In this document: positions 8,128-17,252 of the stretch, piece by piece
Layout: every line of letters starts with the position of its first letter
Position numbering within the stretch: the stretch's first letter is position 1
DNA from: an uncultured Bacillota bacterium
GTDB lineage: Bacteria; Bacillota; Clostridia; Peptostreptococcales; Anaerovoracaceae
Reading direction: 5' to 3'
DNA: 34,846 bases
NCBI GenBank assembly: GCA_949295785.1
Contig: CASFMJ010000105.1
Location: 1-34,846 of the forward strand
Position numbers and translations under genes: made by a program
Notes under the pieces: model-generated
The model's input: the letters and a program-made list of their open reading frames with translations, nothing else
Told to the model about the DNA's origin: nothing
Databases searched by the model: none

Positions 8128-8601
8128 ATGGCTACTGCAAGAAGAATGTATACATCTGAATACTCTGCGTATAACAATATTCCCGAAAAGCAACCGGAAA
8201 GAATCAAAAGGACAAGGCAGAGACCGGATTTTAATGCTGATAAAACTGAAAGAAGAAAAAAACAGGAGCAGGCATATCAGGCTGCTGTGCTGCGTGCCCT
8301 TATTGTAGCTGTAATAGCGGCAGGAATATTGTTTGTAGGGATAATAGTGGTAAATGCCCAGGCGGCCAAGCTGCAATATTCCATAAACCAGTTAAGGACA
8401 GAAAACAATAATATCCAGGCCGAAATAGATATGCTCAATATAAAACTTGATGATAATAATACTATTAACCAGCTGGAGACCTATGCCACAGAAGAATTGA
8501 AAATGTATTATCCACAGGGAAACGAATGTGTGCATCTTTCTTCAGTAAAAGCTTATGATGGCAGCCTGGCGGATCTTATAAGACAAAAGGCTTATGAATA
8601 A
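8128..8601 (+). CDS. ftsL: cell division protein FtsL
   Basis: A 157-residue bitopic divisome protein. The first 50 residues are basic and cytoplasmic, about 54-76 form one membrane helix, and about 78-118 form a coiled coil rich in Asn, Gln, Glu and Leu with heptad spacing. A short C-terminal segment (ATEELKMYYPQ) matches the FtsL/DivIC end. Such proteins pair with DivIC and DivIB outside the membrane and help switch on FtsW and its PBP. Primary sequence is poorly conserved in this family, so position between rsmH and the PBP gene is the main support. AAAGGA lies seven bases before the ATG. A 121-nt gap with its own promoter and hairpin follows. Confidence 0.88.
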   Translation: MATARRMYTSEYSAYNNIPEKQPERIKRTRQRPDFNADKTERRKKQEQAYQAAVLRALIVAVIAAGILFVGIIVVNAQAAKLQYSINQLRTENNNIQAEIDMLNIKLDDNNTINQLETYATEELKMYYPQGNECVHLSSVKAYDGSLADLIRQKAYE

Positions 8602-8611
8602 GGGCAAGCCT

Positions 8612-8641
8612 CTGACAATATAAATATTTCAGTGATATAAC
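8612..8641 (+). promoter_or_regulatory. candidate promoter of the PBP gene
   Basis: CTGACA (8612-8617), an 18-nt spacer and TATAAC (8636-8641) with TGA in front, giving an extended -10. It lies just after the ftsL stop, in the only sizeable gap of the early dcw cluster. The expected start is near 8648. Confidence 0.55.
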
Positions 8642-8655
8642 TTCATAATGTAAGC

Positions 8656-8705
8656 AAGCCGGATAACTTAATAATAGACATAGTATTCCGGCTTTATATT
8701 TTTAT
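8656..8705 (+). terminator. hairpin plus T-rich tract before the PBP gene (terminator or attenuator)
   Basis: AAGCCGGA (8656-8663) pairs perfectly with TCCGGCTT (8687-8694). The 23-nt loop allows a further short ACT/AGT pairing, and TTATATTTTTATAT follows. It sits between the candidate promoter and the PBP start, so it could end ftsL transcripts, attenuate the downstream promoter, or both. The T-tract is interrupted, so termination may be partial. Confidence 0.5.
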
Positions 8706-8722
8706 ATGGGGAGAAGAGCCAT

Positions 8723-10705
8723 ATGAGGAAAACACCGGTAAGCGTACTCAATAAAAAAAGGATAGCCATAGGATTTGTACTGATAGCCGTACTTATGGTA
8801 CTTCTTTTGGTGCGAGTGGCATGGATACAGATAGTAGATGCTGATGAACTTACACAGAAAGCTATTGATCAGCAGACAAGTGATATACCAATCAGCGCAA
8901 AACGCGGTACCATTTATGACCGAAACGGAAAAGAACTGGCTTCCAGTGTCACATGTTATTCTGTGTGGGTGAGGCCGGCGGAACTGGCAGAGAGTGCATC
9001 TGAAGAAGAAATAGGACAGATTGCTGAACAACTGGCTTCTGTAACAGATGAAGAAGCCGATGATATCAAGAAAGATCTGACAAAGAAACAGGCACTTGTA
9101 AAAGTGGCCCAGTATCTCGATAAGGATGCGGCAGATAAAGTAAGAGATATGGATATAACAGGAATATCAATATCTGAAGACACAAGAAGATATTATCCTC
9201 TGGGAAATTTTGCATCACAGCTTCTGGGAAGTGTAACTGTGGATAATACCGGAAGAACAGGCATTGAACTGGAATATGATCAGTATCTGAGCGGAATATC
9301 AGGCAGATGGGTAAAGAATACAGATGTCGCAGGAAATGAACTGGTAGACGGCTCTCAAAAATATTATGAAGCACAGGATGGTCTTAATGTAGTACTTACA
9401 ATTGATGAAGCCATACAATATTATGCAGAAAAAGCTCTTGCTGAGGGCATGGAAGAAACCGATGCTGAGAAAATAATGTGCCTCATAATGGACCCTAAGA
9501 CAGGTGAAATCCTGGCAAGCGCAGTGACTCCCGGTTTCGATCCCAACGATGCTACAGAGCCTGACGATAAAGAGGAAAAAGAAGTCTATGATGCCATGTC
9601 AGATGATGAAAAAATAGCTTATTTAAATAAAATGTGGAGAAACCCCATAGTAAGCGATACATATGAGCCAGGCTCCACGTTTAAGCTGATTACTGCATCT
9701 TCGGCACTGGAAGAAGGCGTTATAAATACAAAAGATACTTTTACATGTAATACCAAGATAAATGTTGCAGGTGTGACACTGCATTGCTGGAGTGCCAGAG
9801 ACCATGGTACACAGACCATAAAAGAGGCACTTGGCAATTCATGTAATCCGGCCCTGGCTGCAGTGGCAGGAAAAATGGGTGCAGAGACATTTTATAAATA
9901 TATAGATCTTTTCGGAATAACAGAAAAAACGGGGGTGGATTATCCCGGGGAAACCAGTTCTATCATGTATAATCTGGATGATGTGGGTCCTGTGGAACTT
10001 GCTACTATGGGATACGGGCAGAGTATTTCACTTACACCTATACAGCTTCTTACTGCTGTATGCGCAATAGGAAATGACGGAGTGCTGCTTCAGCCAAGAT
10101 ATGTGAAAGCTCTGACAGACTCAGACGGAAAAGTGGTAAAAGAATATGAGACAAAGGAAGTCCGCAGGGTATTATCAAAAGAAACTGCAGCCGAAATGCG
10201 GGAATCAATGGAATATGTAGTATCTAACGGTGGTGCAGGTGCTGCAAAAATAACGGGATACAGGATAGGAGGAAAGACAGGAACAGCTAATAAAGTAGAA
10301 AACGGTAAATACGGTGACTACTATTACAGCTCATTTCTGGCAATGGCACCAATGGATGATCCTCAGATTGCCATACTGGTTGTAGTAGACAGTCCTAAAG
10401 GTGCTTACTTCGGCTCGCTTACAGCAGGCCCCATCGTTAAGAGCATACTTGAAGACACATTAAGATACCTCAACATAGATCCCGAATATACAGAAGAAGA
10501 ACTGGCGGCTATTGAAGGTAATTACACCATTGTTCCTGATGTAACAGGAAAGGAATACAGCGAAGCCGCAGGTATTGTTGCAGGACAAAATCTTTCATAT
10601 ACCAAGAGAGATGGAGCAGGAGAAGAATTTATAGTAGCAGCACAGTATCCCGCAGAGGGAACAAAAGTGAAACGTGGCTCCACTGTATACCTATATGATC
10701 AATAA
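8723..10705 (+). CDS. spoVD: class B penicillin-binding protein, SpoVD/FtsI type, with PASTA domain
   Basis: A 660-residue D,D-transpeptidase that cross-links septal (or spore cortex) peptidoglycan outside the membrane, working with FtsW/SpoVE. One membrane anchor lies at about 13-33, then the dimerisation domain (RGTIYDRNGKELA at 61-73 is typical), then the transpeptidase with all three active-site motifs: STFK (318-321, catalytic Ser318), SCN (373-375) and KTG (518-520). A single PASTA domain fills 601-660. SpoVD of B. subtilis also ends with one PASTA, whereas the division PBP2B has two. As the only class B PBP in the cluster it may serve division itself, so SpoVD versus FtsI cannot be settled here. 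GGGGAG precedes the ATG. Confidence 0.93.
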   Translation: MRKTPVSVLNKKRIAIGFVLIAVLMVLLLVRVAWIQIVDADELTQKAIDQQTSDIPISAKRGTIYDRNGKELASSVTCYSVWVRPAELAESASEEEIGQIAEQLASVTDEEADDIKKDLTKKQALVKVAQYLDKDAADKVRDMDITGISISEDTRRYYPLGNFASQLLGSVTVDNTGRTGIELEYDQYLSGISGRWVKNTDVAGNELVDGSQKYYEAQDGLNVVLTIDEAIQYYAEKALAEGMEETDAEKIMCLIMDPKTGEILASAVTPGFDPNDATEPDDKEEKEVYDAMSDDEKIAYLNKMWRNPIVSDTYEPGSTFKLITASSALEEGVINTKDTFTCNTKINVAGVTLHCWSARDHGTQTIKEALGNSCNPALAAVAGKMGAETFYKYIDLFGITEKTGVDYPGETSSIMYNLDDVGPVELATMGYGQSISLTPIQLLTAVCAIGNDGVLLQPRYVKALTDSDGKVVKEYETKEVRRVLSKETAAEMRESMEYVVSNGGAGAAKITGYRIGGKTGTANKVENGKYGDYYYSSFLAMAPMDDPQIAILVVVDSPKGAYFGSLTAGPIVKSILEDTLRYLNIDPEYTEEELAAIEGNYTIVPDVTGKEYSEAAGIVAGQNLSYTKRDGAGEEFIVAAQYPAEGTKVKRGSTVYLYDQ

Positions 10706-10744
10706 ACAGAATCAGATATGCCGGAACCACCGGCAGGAGGAATG

Positions 10745-12232
10745 GTGAAACTTAAAGATCTTGCCGATGCTGGCTCTGCCAGAATAATCAGAGGCAGCGG
10801 TAACACACAGATAAAAGACCTGGTATACCATTCATCAGAAGTCTCGCCCGGAAGCCTGTTTTTTGCAATACAAGGACAGACAGATGACGGGAAGAAATAT
10901 GTAAAAGAAGCTGTCCGAAAGGGCGCAGCTGCTGTAGTTATATCGGATAATGATATAAATAAAATCAGCTGGGATATACCTACACTGGCAGCAGCAGATG
11001 TGAGAAAGACCATGGCACAGATGAGTGCTGACTTTTATGCCCGGCCTTCAAAAGATATGCTTATAATCGGTGTTACGGGTACAAAAGGAAAGACAGGTAC
11101 AACATTCATGATAAGGCAGATGCTGGAAAAGGCAGGCATCAAAACGGGAATTATAGGCACTATATATAACGGTTATAAAGATCATATCAGCGATGCTGTA
11201 TCTACCACACCTCAGTCCGTAGATATTCAGAGATATCTGTATACTATGAAAAAAGCCGGTTGCCGCGCTGTGGTCATAGAAGTGTCATCTCAGGGGCTTA
11301 TGCAATCCAGAACGGATGAGATTGACTTTGATATAGGAATATTTACCAATTTAAGCCCTGATCATATAGGAAAAGGGGAACACGCTGATTTTAACGAGTA
11401 TGTAAGATGTAAAAGCATGCTTTTCAAAAAGTGCAAAAGGGCGATAATAAATATAGACGATCCTCATTATAATGAGATGATAGAAGGTGCATCACTGGAA
11501 AAAACAGTATATTTCGGTAAATGCGCCAATGCCGATTTTATTATTGAAAATCACAGTATCTGGATAAAAGATGGAAGACCCGGTGTAAAATATACTGTGA
11601 GGTCAAAAAAGCCCTGTGGTGATGATACAATAAGAGAACTGAAAGTAGATCTGCCGGGGATATTTAATGTGTATAATTCCCTTGCGGCTGCAGCTGTAGC
11701 AAAATCCCTCGGAGTACCGTGGAGTGTCATAGAGGAAGTATTGGAGAATATAAAAATCCCCGGAAGGACAGAGATAATAGAAACAGAGTATCCATATACG
11801 GTAATCTTAGATTATGCGCATAACGGTGTGTCTCTCAGAAATCTTCTCAAAAGCCTGAGAGAATATAATCCTGAAAGGATAATTCTTGTATTCGGATGCG
11901 GGGGAAACAGGGATAGAAACAGAAGATATGAAATGGCAGCTGCCGCATCTGAAAATGCAGACCTGATAATAGTCACATCAGATAATCCGAGAAGAGAAGA
12001 TCCTGACATGATAATATCGGATATAACAGGGGCTATAGATACACAAAAAAAGCCGGTGATAGTTGTTCCCGACAGAAGAATGGCTATATGGAAAGCAATG
12101 GAGGAAGGAAAAGAAGGTGACATGATCGTGATAGCGGGCAAAGGTCATGAAAAATATCAGATCATTGGTGAAGAAAAAAAATTTTTTGATGACAGAGAAG
12201 AAGTACTGTCTTACAGGAGAGAAGAACAATGA
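10745..12232 (+). CDS. murE: UDP-N-acetylmuramoyl-tripeptide synthetase MurE (meso-DAP type)
   Basis: A cytoplasmic Mur ligase of about 495 residues that adds the third amino acid to UDP-MurNAc-L-Ala-D-Glu using ATP. Visible are the ATP loop GTKGKTGTT (around residue 115), the VIEVSSQG segment, the HNGVSLRNLL region and the DNPR motif (SDNPRREDPD), which in this family marks meso-diaminopimelate as substrate. The frame is open from ATG 10718, but no ribosome binding site precedes it. AGGAGG (10735-10740) points to ATG 10742 or GTG 10745. I chose GTG 10745 because it gives 4-nt spacing and the common start MKLKDL; the choice is uncertain by one codon. The last 4 bases overlap murF. Confidence 0.95.
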   Translation: MKLKDLADAGSARIIRGSGNTQIKDLVYHSSEVSPGSLFFAIQGQTDDGKKYVKEAVRKGAAAVVISDNDINKISWDIPTLAAADVRKTMAQMSADFYARPSKDMLIIGVTGTKGKTGTTFMIRQMLEKAGIKTGIIGTIYNGYKDHISDAVSTTPQSVDIQRYLYTMKKAGCRAVVIEVSSQGLMQSRTDEIDFDIGIFTNLSPDHIGKGEHADFNEYVRCKSMLFKKCKRAIINIDDPHYNEMIEGASLEKTVYFGKCANADFIIENHSIWIKDGRPGVKYTVRSKKPCGDDTIRELKVDLPGIFNVYNSLAAAAVAKSLGVPWSVIEEVLENIKIPGRTEIIETEYPYTVILDYAHNGVSLRNLLKSLREYNPERIILVFGCGGNRDRNRRYEMAAAASENADLIIVTSDNPRREDPDMIISDITGAIDTQKKPVIVVPDRRMAIWKAMEEGKEGDMIVIAGKGHEKYQIIGEEKKFFDDREEVLSYRREEQ

Positions 12233-13614
12233 GAGAGTTTAGCACATCAGAAATAGTAAAAGCCACAGGAGGCAGCCTCATCAGAGGAAAGGGAGAAAAA
12301 ACGACCACCCGGTTCTCTATAGATTCACGCCAGGTGCAAAAGGGCATGATGTTTTTTGCCATAACAGGCCCCAACAATAACGGTCATGATTTTATAAAGC
12401 AGGCATTTGAAAAAGGCTGCAGAATATTTGCAATATCGGATGAAGAAAAACTTCCACCGGAAAGGGAAATTCCCGATTCAGATGTTATATTGACAGCAGA
12501 CACCACCAAAGCCCTTCAAAATCTGGCTAAATATTATCTGACACAGCTGCCGCTGAAAAAAAAGATAGGTATCACAGGCAGTGTGGGTAAAACAAGCACC
12601 AGAGATTTTATGTACTATGTGGCTTCTACCAGATACAAAACAGGGCGAAACAAGAAAAATTATAATAATGCCCACGGATTACCCCTGTCTATACTTGAAT
12701 TTGAGGAAGATACAGAAGTGGCTGTACTCGAGATGGGTATGGACGCTCCGGGGGAAATAGGACTTCTGGCTGAAATAGTAAGGCCTGACATTGCCATAAT
12801 AACAAAGATTGCAGAAGTAAATCTGGCTATGATGAATAATCTTGAAAATATATTAAAGGCCAAAATGGAGATAACAGATTATTTTGACTCTGACTGTACA
12901 CTCATTGTAAATGGCTCATGCCCAATGCTTTCACCTGACAGAGTAAAAGGAGAATATAATCTTATTACAGTAGGTTCTGACGGTGAAAATGATTATATGG
13001 CAGAAGATATTTGCGATTTAGGCGATAAAGGTATAAAATACACTTTGAAACGAGACCATAACAAGTATGAAATAGAACTGCCTGTAGCCGGAGGACATAA
13101 TGCGCTCAATTCGGCTCTGGCAATAGCCGCAGGAGAACTGATAGGAATAAGTCCTGACCAGGCGGCACAGGGTCTTAAGTCCGCTCAGCTGACAGGGAAA
13201 AGACTCAGGATAGAGTGTAAGAACGGAGTAAAAGTCATAGACGATACTTACAATGCCTGTGAAGACTCAGTAAAGTCGGCCATAGATACTCTTATGGCAA
13301 CAGACGGAAAACGTCATGTTGCAATCCTTGGGGATATAATAGGCCTTGATAGACGTGCGGAAGGCGGCCACAGATCTGTGGGAAGGCATGCTGCGGAGAA
13401 AAAAGTGGATCTTCTTATTGCAGTAGGTGATGATGCAAGATACTATATCGATGGCGCGTGTGAATATGATGAGCATCCGCAGACAGCTTTTTTTGAAACC
13501 AAAAAAGATTTTACAGATAAGATGACAAGCTTCATACAGCAGGGAGATGTGATCCTTGTAAAAGCCTCAAGAGGCATGGAAATGGAGCAGATAGTAAACG
13601 AAATCTTAAGATAA
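12229..13614 (+). CDS. murF: UDP-N-acetylmuramoyl-tripeptide-D-Ala-D-Ala ligase MurF
   Basis: A 461-residue cytoplasmic ligase that adds the D-Ala-D-Ala dipeptide to complete the UDP-MurNAc-pentapeptide. The ATP loop GSVGKTST lies at 117-124, followed by the central region with LEMGMDAPGEI, then GGHNALNSALA and the DDTYNACEDSVK segment that corresponds to the usual DDSYNANP motif. The start overlaps the murE stop in an ATGA arrangement, so the two are translationally coupled. AGGAGAG provides the ribosome binding site. mraY, which uses its product, follows after 16 nt. Nothing unusual. Confidence 0.97.
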   Translation: MREFSTSEIVKATGGSLIRGKGEKTTTRFSIDSRQVQKGMMFFAITGPNNNGHDFIKQAFEKGCRIFAISDEEKLPPEREIPDSDVILTADTTKALQNLAKYYLTQLPLKKKIGITGSVGKTSTRDFMYYVASTRYKTGRNKKNYNNAHGLPLSILEFEEDTEVAVLEMGMDAPGEIGLLAEIVRPDIAIITKIAEVNLAMMNNLENILKAKMEITDYFDSDCTLIVNGSCPMLSPDRVKGEYNLITVGSDGENDYMAEDICDLGDKGIKYTLKRDHNKYEIELPVAGGHNALNSALAIAAGELIGISPDQAAQGLKSAQLTGKRLRIECKNGVKVIDDTYNACEDSVKSAIDTLMATDGKRHVAILGDIIGLDRRAEGGHRSVGRHAAEKKVDLLIAVGDDARYYIDGACEYDEHPQTAFFETKKDFTDKMTSFIQQGDVILVKASRGMEMEQIVNEILR

Positions 13615-13630
13615 AACGAGGAGAGAAAAA

Positions 13631-14620
13631 ATGGAATCAATGATTTTCCCGATAACAGCACTTATCGCAGCATGGGGACTTGGAGCGCTGCTCGTAAAAA
13701 TGCTGATTCCTTTTCTGGAAAAGAAACAGTTCAGACAATTCGTGAGAGATGAAGGCCCCAAATCGCATCTTCATAAAACAGGAACCCCAAGCATGGGAGG
13801 CATAGGTATCATTGGAGCGGCTGTGATATGTACAGCTGCAATTTCAGCCCTGACAGGCAGACTTACCGTAAGACTCATAGCCGTTATGGGCGCCATGATA
13901 CTCTTTGGCGTCATAGGATTTATTGATGATTATGAAAAGGCTGTAAAAAAGAACAATCTGGGTATAAGTCCTAAACAGAAAATAGTTCTTCAGGTAGCTT
14001 TTTCTCTGGCATTCGGTATTTTTGCCGCATTGTTTTCCGGCAATGGTTTTACCGAGGCCACTTCGGTCTTTATTCCTGTAATTGATGTGAGCCTTGACCT
14101 GGGATATTTTTATATACCATTTGTCATGTTTGTGATGGTTGCCTTCAGTAATGCAGTAAATCTAACAGACGGACTTGATGGTCTTGCATCCGGAATAACG
14201 GCGCTGGTTTCATTTTTTATGGTTGTTGCTGCCATCTATTTTGGATATGGTGATCAGTCTGTCCTTTTTGGGGCAGTAGCCGGTGGATGTCTTGGTTTCC
14301 TGGTATTTAACAGATATCCCGCAAGAATATTCATGGGTGATACAGGGTCCATGGCTCTCGGAGGAGTGCTTTCGGCAGGGGCCGTTATAATGAAGATGGA
14401 ATTTCTTCTTGCTATTGCCGGTCTTATATATGTTATAGAGGCACTTTCTGTGGTGATACAGGTGACATACTATAAAAAGACAAAAAAAAGAATATTCAAG
14501 ATGGCCCCTATACATCATCATTTTGAACTTTGCGGCATGAAGGAGACAAAAGTTGTGATGATGTTCTGGGGGGTTACCGTACTGTTTTGTGTGCTTGCCA
14601 TAGTGCTGATGCATATATGA
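13631..14620 (+). CDS. mraY: phospho-MurNAc-pentapeptide transferase MraY
   Basis: A 329-residue integral membrane enzyme with about ten helices. It transfers phospho-MurNAc-pentapeptide from UDP to undecaprenyl phosphate, giving lipid I. Key motifs are present: FIDDYEK with the aspartate pair at 99-100, NAVNLTDGLDGLASG (about 174-188), the catalytic MGDTGS with Asp237, and the PIHHHFE loop with three histidines at 295-297. The N-terminal EGPKSHLHKTGTPSMGG is the classic family signature. GAGGAGAG lies upstream of ATG 13631. Next is murD, 20 nt away. Confidence 0.97.
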   Translation: MESMIFPITALIAAWGLGALLVKMLIPFLEKKQFRQFVRDEGPKSHLHKTGTPSMGGIGIIGAAVICTAAISALTGRLTVRLIAVMGAMILFGVIGFIDDYEKAVKKNNLGISPKQKIVLQVAFSLAFGIFAALFSGNGFTEATSVFIPVIDVSLDLGYFYIPFVMFVMVAFSNAVNLTDGLDGLASGITALVSFFMVVAAIYFGYGDQSVLFGAVAGGCLGFLVFNRYPARIFMGDTGSMALGGVLSAGAVIMKMEFLLAIAGLIYVIEALSVVIQVTYYKKTKKRIFKMAPIHHHFELCGMKETKVVMMFWGVTVLFCVLAIVLMHI

Positions 14621-14640
14621 GACAAAGATGAGGTGCAGGA

Positions 14641-16017
14641 ATGGATAATATGAACCTGAAAAATATAAAAGACAGAAAGGTCCTGATAGTGGGTATGGGC
14701 AGATCAGGAATAGCGGCTATACAGGCAATGCTTAAACTGGGAGCTGATGTTACTGTGCAGGACTCAAAAAAAGCAGAGGACATGGATACTCAGCTGCTCA
14801 GTTTTCTTACGGCAAAGGGACTAAAACTGTGTCTGGGGGCAGTGCCTAAGGACATGGGAGACTTTGACATGATCATATTAAGTCCGGGTGTGGATCCTGA
14901 ACTGGATTTTATTGAGGATGCAAGAAAAAAAGGCGTAGAAATAGTTGGCGAACTGGAGATAGCATATCGGATAGCCAGAGGAAATTTTGTGGCCATAACC
15001 GGAACCAATGGTAAGACAACTACTACTACATTGGTAGGCGATATCTTCAGGAAAGCAGGAAGAAAAACATATGTGGTAGGAAACATTGGTGTTGCAGTCA
15101 TATCCAAGGCTCTTGACACAGAAGAAGGAGACTGGCTCATAACCGAGACCAGCAGTTTCCAGCTTCAGACAGTTAAATACTTTAAACCGGTTGTTTCTTC
15201 CATACTTAACATAACACCGGATCATCTCAACAGACATCATACCATGGAAAATTACGCCATGACCAAGGCTAAAATATTTGCTAATCAGGATGAAACAGGA
15301 TACTGCGTTGTGAATGCTCTTGATGATACATGTTGCAGACTGGCTGAAAAATCAAAGGCTCAGGTTGTATTTTTTTCATCTGCGGGAGAGGTGGAGAGGG
15401 GAGCTTTCCTTAAAGATGAAAAACTTTACATTTCCGACGACGGAAAAGTGTATGAACTGTGTGAGGAAAAAGAACTGAAAATAATAGGAAAACATAATGT
15501 CGAAAACGCTCTGGCGGCTGCAGCAATATGTTACTTTTCGGGTATCGGTGCCGATATCATAGGACAGAGCCTGAGAACGTTTGGCGGAGTAGCTCACAGA
15601 ATAGAATACTGCGGGATGATAGATGGAGTAAAATTCTATAATGATTCAAAAGGGACAAATATAGATGCTACACTCACAGCTCTTAATGCAATAGAGAAAA
15701 ATATAATTCTTATAGCAGGAGGAGACGGAAAAAGTCAGGACTTCAGTCAGCTGACAGATAACTTCAGGGGCAGAGTAAAACATATGGTTCTTATAGGCAG
15801 AGACGGCCCTGTGATAGCACAAGCTGCAGAAGAATCAGGTTTTAATGAGTACAGTTATGGAGCCAATATGGAAGAATGTGTAAAGAAAGCATTTGAAAAA
15901 GCAAAGCCCGGGGATACGGTACTGCTTTCACCGGCATGTGCCAGCTGGGATATGTATGATAATTTTGAACAGAGAGGCGATCACTTTAAAGAAGTGACAG
16001 CCAGATTAGGTAATTAA
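14641..16017 (+). CDS. murD: UDP-N-acetylmuramoylalanine-D-glutamate ligase MurD
   Basis: A 458-residue cytoplasmic Mur ligase that adds D-glutamate to UDP-MurNAc-L-Ala. The N-terminal Rossmann-like domain starts with VLIVGMGRSG (14-23). The ATP loop GTNGKTTTT is at 121-129, TETSSFQLQ follows, and the C-terminal domain has YNDSKGTNIDAT and LLSPACASWDMYDNFEQRG, which are MurD-specific. GAGGTG lies five bases after which an A-rich stretch leads to ATG 14641. Its substrate comes from MurC, which is not in this window. Confidence 0.97.
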   Translation: MDNMNLKNIKDRKVLIVGMGRSGIAAIQAMLKLGADVTVQDSKKAEDMDTQLLSFLTAKGLKLCLGAVPKDMGDFDMIILSPGVDPELDFIEDARKKGVEIVGELEIAYRIARGNFVAITGTNGKTTTTTLVGDIFRKAGRKTYVVGNIGVAVISKALDTEEGDWLITETSSFQLQTVKYFKPVVSSILNITPDHLNRHHTMENYAMTKAKIFANQDETGYCVVNALDDTCCRLAEKSKAQVVFFSSAGEVERGAFLKDEKLYISDDGKVYELCEEKELKIIGKHNVENALAAAAICYFSGIGADIIGQSLRTFGGVAHRIEYCGMIDGVKFYNDSKGTNIDATLTALNAIEKNIILIAGGDGKSQDFSQLTDNFRGRVKHMVLIGRDGPVIAQAAEESGFNEYSYGANMEECVKKAFEKAKPGDTVLLSPACASWDMYDNFEQRGDHFKEVTARLGN

Positions 16018-16031
16018 GGGATTGTTTTGAT

Positions 16032-17243
16032 ATGAAAAAAAACAAAACGACGGAAACAGAAGTTTCAATCCAGCCTGAACAGAGACGAAATAAAAAACAG
16101 AAAAAAAGAAAAGAAAAGCAACCACGGCGTCATTTCAAATTTCTCCCTGAAGGGAAAACAGGTGACCTGTGGCTTATTCTTCTTACTGTAATCCTTGTTA
16201 CTTTCGGTACAGTGATGATATTCAGCGCCAGCTACTATAAATCCATAAGTGAAGCAGGAGATGCCTATGCATATCTGAAACGTCAGCTTATGTGGCTTGC
16301 TGCAGGCTTCGCCGCCATGTGGATAATGGCGAGGATAGATTATCATGTCTGGGGCAGGCTGTATAAGATAATTCCCATACTTTGCATCATACTGCTGTGC
16401 ATGTTATTTACACCTCTGGGTATAGAAGTAAACGGAGCCACCAGGTGGCTCGGAGTCGGTCCGATAACTGTTATGCCCGGAGAAATCGCAAAGCTGGGTC
16501 TGATAGTTTTTGTGGCAGGATACTTTGACAGATATCCAAGAAGAGCTCAAAACTTCTGGAAAGGTGTGGTGCCGGTAGTTTTTCTGGCGGCCATATATGC
16601 AGGACTGATAATGCTTCAGCCTAATATGTCAACTGCTTTTACAGTGGTTTTTATTGTCGGAGGTATGCTGATAGTTGCCGGGATCAAATGGCGCCATATG
16701 GGGATACTGGCAGGCGCAGCAGGTGTAGCCGGTGTAGGACTTATCCTTATGGACACGGAAGGTTACAGGTTTGCAAGATTTACAAGTTTTCTTGATCCTT
16801 TTGCTCATGCCCTTGATGATGGATGGCAGGTCGTTCAGTCCCTTCTTGCCCTGGGCACCGGCGGCCTTACAGGTCTGGGTCTTGGAAACAGCATACAGAA
16901 GAATCTGTATCTTCCTGAACCGCAAAATGATTTTATATTAGCCATAATAGGTGAAGAACTTGGCTTTCTTGGAATTTTTGCTCTTATGGCGGTATATATG
17001 ATGCTGATATGGCGAGGGTGTCATGTAGCAATAAATGCTCCGGATTATATGGGAATGATGATGTCTGCAGGTATAACCATCATGATTGGAATACAGGTTG
17101 TGATGAATGTTGCGGTCGTTACTTCATCTTTCCCTCCTACAGGTGTTATATTGCCATTTGTCAGCTATGGAGGCAACGCACTGATGATATTCATGGGAGC
17201 AATGGGTGTGTTACTTAATATTTCAAAATCTTCAGATATTTAG
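16032..17243 (+). CDS. ftsW: septal peptidoglycan polymerase FtsW (SEDS family)
   Basis: A 403-residue SEDS glycosyltransferase that polymerises lipid II at the septum together with a class B PBP. The first 40 residues are very basic and cytoplasmic, then about ten membrane helices follow. Family motifs seen are IFSASYY after helix 1, MPGEIAKLGLIVF, the GGLTGLGLGNS loop, LPEPQNDFILAIIGEELG and FPPTGVILPFVSYGG near the end. SpoVE, the sporulation paralogue, has the same motifs, and the SpoVD-like PBP upstream keeps that option open. The ribosome binding site is weak (AAGGGA about ten bases from ATG). The stop TAG is part of the murG ribosome binding region. Confidence 0.95.
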   Translation: MKKNKTTETEVSIQPEQRRNKKQKKRKEKQPRRHFKFLPEGKTGDLWLILLTVILVTFGTVMIFSASYYKSISEAGDAYAYLKRQLMWLAAGFAAMWIMARIDYHVWGRLYKIIPILCIILLCMLFTPLGIEVNGATRWLGVGPITVMPGEIAKLGLIVFVAGYFDRYPRRAQNFWKGVVPVVFLAAIYAGLIMLQPNMSTAFTVVFIVGGMLIVAGIKWRHMGILAGAAGVAGVGLILMDTEGYRFARFTSFLDPFAHALDDGWQVVQSLLALGTGGLTGLGLGNSIQKNLYLPEPQNDFILAIIGEELGFLGIFALMAVYMMLIWRGCHVAINAPDYMGMMMSAGITIMIGIQVVMNVAVVTSSFPPTGVILPFVSYGGNALMIFMGAMGVLLNISKSSDI

Positions 17244-17252
17244 GTGGAAAAA

